Source: Thermoplasmatota archaeon (lineage in GTDB: Archaea; Thermoplasmatota; E2; JACPAO01; JAHFTW01). From it: a stretch of DNA of 6,776 bases. The translations under genes were made by a program, and so were the position numbers. The notes under the pieces were generated by a model. The model was not told where the DNA came from. It did no database searches and saw nothing but the letters and a program-made list of their open reading frames with translations. Where the stretch lies: NCBI GenBank assembly GCA_028289805.1, contig JANQNI010000237.1, positions 1 to 6,776 of the forward strand. The letters are read 5' to 3'. Shown piece by piece: positions 4,778-6,776 of the stretch; the stretch's first letter is position 1; each line of letters begins with the position of its first letter.

Positions 4778-6296
4778 GGTGCTGACCACGGAGGCGATTT
4801 TCCGGGCGGCGCGGGACGCGGGCGCGGAGGCGGAGCTTCTGTACATCGCGGACGATTACGACCCGCTTCGCAAGGTGTATCCGTTCCTGCACGCGGACTA
4901 CGCGGTCCACGTGGGCAAGCCGTTGCGGGAGATTCCGTGCCCGGACGCCGACGGCCGACCCGACGGCTGCGGTCGCCACGATTCGTACGCGGAGCACTTC
5001 CTGGAGCCGTTCCTGTCGAACCTGGGGGAGTTGGGCATCGCGCCGACGGTGCTGTCGGCCCACGCCCTGTACCGCGAGGGGCGCTACACGGAGCACGTTC
5101 TGAAGTCCCTGGACGAGGCGCCGGCGGTGCGCGCCATCATCGAGGAGGTCTCCGGCCGGCAGCTTCCGAAGCGCTGGGCGCCGTTCAACCCCCAGTGCCC
5201 GACGGAGGGCTGTGGCCGCATCAGTGGCGTGGAGGTGCTGGACTACGAGTATCCGATGCTGCACTGCCGCTGCGCCGCCTGCGCCGAGGGCACGGAGGAC
5301 CCGGAGGCGGGCACGTTCACGGTCGACGCGCGCGAGCCGGGCGTCGGGAAGCTGCCGTGGCGCCTGGACTGGCCGGCGCGGTGGGACTTCCTGGGCGTCT
5401 CCTTCGAGGCGTTCGGCAAGGACCACGGCGCCAGGGGGGGCAGTTGGGACACGGGCGTGCGCCTGATCCGGGACGTCTTCGATGGCCGGGAGCCGGAGCA
5501 CGTCATGTACGAGTTTCTCAACCTCAAGGGCCAGGGCGCCATGCACAGCAGCACCGGCCTGGCCGTGTCCGCCGCCGACGTGCTGCAGATGACGCCCCCG
5601 GAGGTGCTTCGCTACCTCCTGATGCGCCAGAGTCCGCGCAAGCACATCGACTTCGACCCCGGCCTGGGCCTGCTGAACCTGGTCGACGAGTTCGACCGCC
5701 TCGAGCGCGTCGCCCTGGGCGCCGAAGAGAACCCCGGCACGTTCACGGAGGTGGAGCGCACCTACGGACTGTCGTGCCCGGCGGAGGTGCCGACGGCGCT
5801 GCCCAACAAGGTGCAGTACGCCCACCTGGTCACGGTGGCCCAGATGGCCGATGACGTGGCGGGCGTCGAGGCGATCTTGCGGCGCAACGGGACGCTCGCG
5901 GGCGATCTGGACGCCCACAGCCGCGCCGAGCTGGAGGAGCGCGTGGCGCACGTCCGGTTCTGGCTGGCGCGCTTCGCCCCCGACGGCGTCCGGTTCCAGG
6001 TGCAGACGGAGGCACTGCCCGAATTCGAGCGCTCGGTGGAGGACCGGGCGTTCTACGCCGACGCCGCCGCGCGCTTCGAGGCGCTGGCGCACTGGACTGG
6101 CCAGGAGGTCCACGACGCCGTGTACGCCGCCCGCGACGCCGCCGGCCTCTCCGCTGGCCAGGCGTTCCGGGCCGTCTACCGCGCCGTGCTGGGCAAGGAC
6201 CGCGGCCCCCGCGCCGGATTCTTCCTCAGCAGCCTCGACCAGCCGTGGGTGGTGGGCCGGTTCCAGGACGCCGCCGACGCCGAAGACCCGGCTTGA
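4662..6296 (+). CDS. lysS: Lysyl-tRNA synthetase, class I
   Basis: This cytoplasmic enzyme attaches lysine to tRNA-Lys using ATP. The 544 residues are close to the usual archaeal length. The N-terminus HWADVEAAKLL is typical of the family. The Rossmann catalytic core has the HIGH-type motif HVGN at 33-36 in TPSGPIHVGN, then YIADDYDPLRKVYPFL (61-76), SYAEHFLEPFL (108-118) and FGKDHGARGG (251-260). Likely metal-binding cysteines are C179 and C184, with C202, C204 and C207; C93 and C103 may form another site. The C-terminal helical, anticodon-binding half ends with DQPWVVGRF (526-534). The KMSKS loop is odd: at 290-299 it reads GQGAMHSSTG, lacking the usual lysines. There is no good Shine-Dalgarno site, so the start rests on homology; GTG 4665 is also possible. 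It overlaps the upstream RHH frame. Its substrate tRNA is encoded in the same window. Confidence 0.96.
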   Translation: MVHWADVEAAKLLEARGQPLLFATAITPSGPIHVGNMREVLTTEAIFRAARDAGAEAELLYIADDYDPLRKVYPFLHADYAVHVGKPLREIPCPDADGRPDGCGRHDSYAEHFLEPFLSNLGELGIAPTVLSAHALYREGRYTEHVLKSLDEAPAVRAIIEEVSGRQLPKRWAPFNPQCPTEGCGRISGVEVLDYEYPMLHCRCAACAEGTEDPEAGTFTVDAREPGVGKLPWRLDWPARWDFLGVSFEAFGKDHGARGGSWDTGVRLIRDVFDGREPEHVMYEFLNLKGQGAMHSSTGLAVSAADVLQMTPPEVLRYLLMRQSPRKHIDFDPGLGLLNLVDEFDRLERVALGAEENPGTFTEVERTYGLSCPAEVPTALPNKVQYAHLVTVAQMADDVAGVEAILRRNGTLAGDLDAHSRAELEERVAHVRFWLARFAPDGVRFQVQTEALPEFERSVEDRAFYADAAARFEALAHWTGQEVHDAVYAARDAAGLSAGQAFRAVYRAVLGKDRGPRAGFFLSSLDQPWVVGRFQDAADAEDPA

Positions 6297-6314
6297 AAAC
6301 CGATTTCCCGGTTT
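6297..6314. repeat. Small hairpin directly after lysS
   Basis: AAACCG (6297-6302) and CGGTTT (6309-6314) are perfectly complementary around a 6-base loop, right after the lysS stop. Overlapping it is a near-direct repeat, CCCGGCTTGAAA (6287-6298) and CCCGGTTTGAAA (6307-6318), with a 20-base period. No T tract follows, so a terminator role is not supported. Confidence 0.35.
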
Positions 6315-6333
6315 GAAAGGTCACTTGCTGCAC

Positions 6334-6341
6334 GCTTAAGC
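6334..6341 (+). promoter_or_regulatory. Possible TATA box for the CxxCH protein gene
   Basis: GCTTAAGC is centred about 28 bases before the GTG at 6366, the expected place for an archaeal TATA box of a leaderless mRNA. It is the only AT-containing core in an otherwise GC-rich stretch. There is no Shine-Dalgarno site before the GTG, which agrees with leaderless expression. Confidence 0.3.
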
Positions 6342-6365
6342 AGGTCCGCGGCTCGCCGCCTCCTC

Positions 6366-6776
6366 GTGCGCGCCGGGGTCCTCCTGCTCGTCGCAGCCGC
6401 CGTCCTCGCCGCCACGGCGGCCACCACCACGGCCGACTTCGCCGGCGTCGACGGCTTCAGCGGCCGCGTCGCCGACTGCACCGCCTGCCACGTCCCCAGC
6501 GACCTCGCGCCCCCCGCCACCGTCACCCTCGACGGCCTCCCCGCCGCCTGGACTCCCGGCACCGCCTACGCCCTCACCATCACCGTCGCAGGCGGCCCTG
6601 CCGCCCTGCCCGCGCCCCAGCCCCAGGGCGGCTTCGAACTGGAGGTCGGCGGCGGCACCCTCACCATCCCGCCGGAGATGGACGGCCTCCTGCGCCAGTT
6701 CGCCCCCACCGGCATGACCTACACCCCCGAGGGCACCCTGCGGCGCACCTGGAACGTCACCTGGACCGCCCCCGAC
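6366..6776 (+). CDS. Exported CxxCH protein with beta-sandwich domain, 3' end cut
   Basis: A GTG start opens a 137-codon frame that runs off the window. Residues 1-23 form a signal peptide (Arg, then a Leu/Val/Ala core). Next come GVDGFSGRVADC and the CxxCH motif CTACH at 38-42, then a beta-rich domain from about 50 (TVTLDGLPAAW, AYALTITVAGG, GFELEVGGGTLTI). This order, a short Gly-rich lead with CxxCH followed by a Reelin-like beta-sandwich, recalls the choice-of-anchor V type surface proteins. CxxCH could attach haem c, but with only one copy it may have another role. The frame is open back to the lysS stop without another start codon, although the residues just before the GTG (Arg-rich) would suit a signal peptide. 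Function unknown; probably at the cell envelope, perhaps with a C-terminal anchor outside the window. Confidence 0.7.
   Translation, partial: MRAGVLLLVAAAVLAATAATTTADFAGVDGFSGRVADCTACHVPSDLAPPATVTLDGLPAAWTPGTAYALTITVAGGPAALPAPQPQGGFELEVGGGTLTIPPEMDGLLRQFAPTGMTYTPEGTLRRTWNVTWTAPD

Noticed and set aside
4389..6113. A 574-codon minus-strand frame antisense to lysS
   Set aside because: It is the mirror frame of a high-GC gene with strong codon bias. It is rich in Arg, Val and Gly without domain structure, while lysS on the plus strand is unmistakable.

Overview
The window looks like chromosomal DNA from a high-GC archaeon, probably a euryarchaeon of the Thermoplasmatota type; the lineage is an inference. 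The evidence is a class I (archaeal-type) lysyl-tRNA synthetase, two tRNA genes with archaeal-looking arms and no encoded CCA, Shine-Dalgarno sites of the GGTGA kind, and a likely leaderless gene. TAG ends several genes, so it is an ordinary stop here.

Layout: (1) 2-1969, plus strand: three small multi-pass membrane proteins in a tight tandem row. The first is cut by the window edge. The second and third are diverged tandem duplicates of each other. (2) 1970-2317: a structured intergenic stretch with two strong hairpins, then tRNA-Lys(UUU) and tRNA-Arg(CCG), both on the minus strand and so convergent with the membrane genes. (3) 2318-2557: 240 bases in which I see no gene. (4) 2558-3382, minus strand: a secreted, cysteine-containing protein with tail-fibre/adhesin-like sequence motifs in DNA of visibly lower GC than its surroundings, followed by a gene-free stretch at 3383-3702. 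(5) 3703-4317 and on to about 4590: a small cluster of DNA-binding regulators. An AbrB/SpoVT-type gene on the minus strand is split by a frameshift into two hairpin-domain halves. Divergent from it are two overlapping ribbon-helix-helix genes on the plus strand. The shared spacer carries two inverted repeats that could be operators. (6) 4662-6296: lysS, overlapped at its start by the reading frame of the second ribbon-helix-helix gene. (7) 6366-6776: the start of an exported protein with a CxxCH motif and a beta-rich domain, cut by the window end.

lysS and tRNA-Lys are functional partners but sit about 2.5 kb apart on opposite strands. The high-GC blocks (membrane genes, lysS, CxxCH protein) look like resident genome. 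The lower-GC block from the tRNAs to about 4130 looks like accessory DNA. I see no transposase, integrase, CRISPR array or rRNA. The points that most deserve a second look are the split double-AbrB gene facing paired RHH genes across a palindromic spacer, the hairpin that would sequester the 3' end of tRNA-Lys, and the degenerate KMSKS loop of the LysRS.
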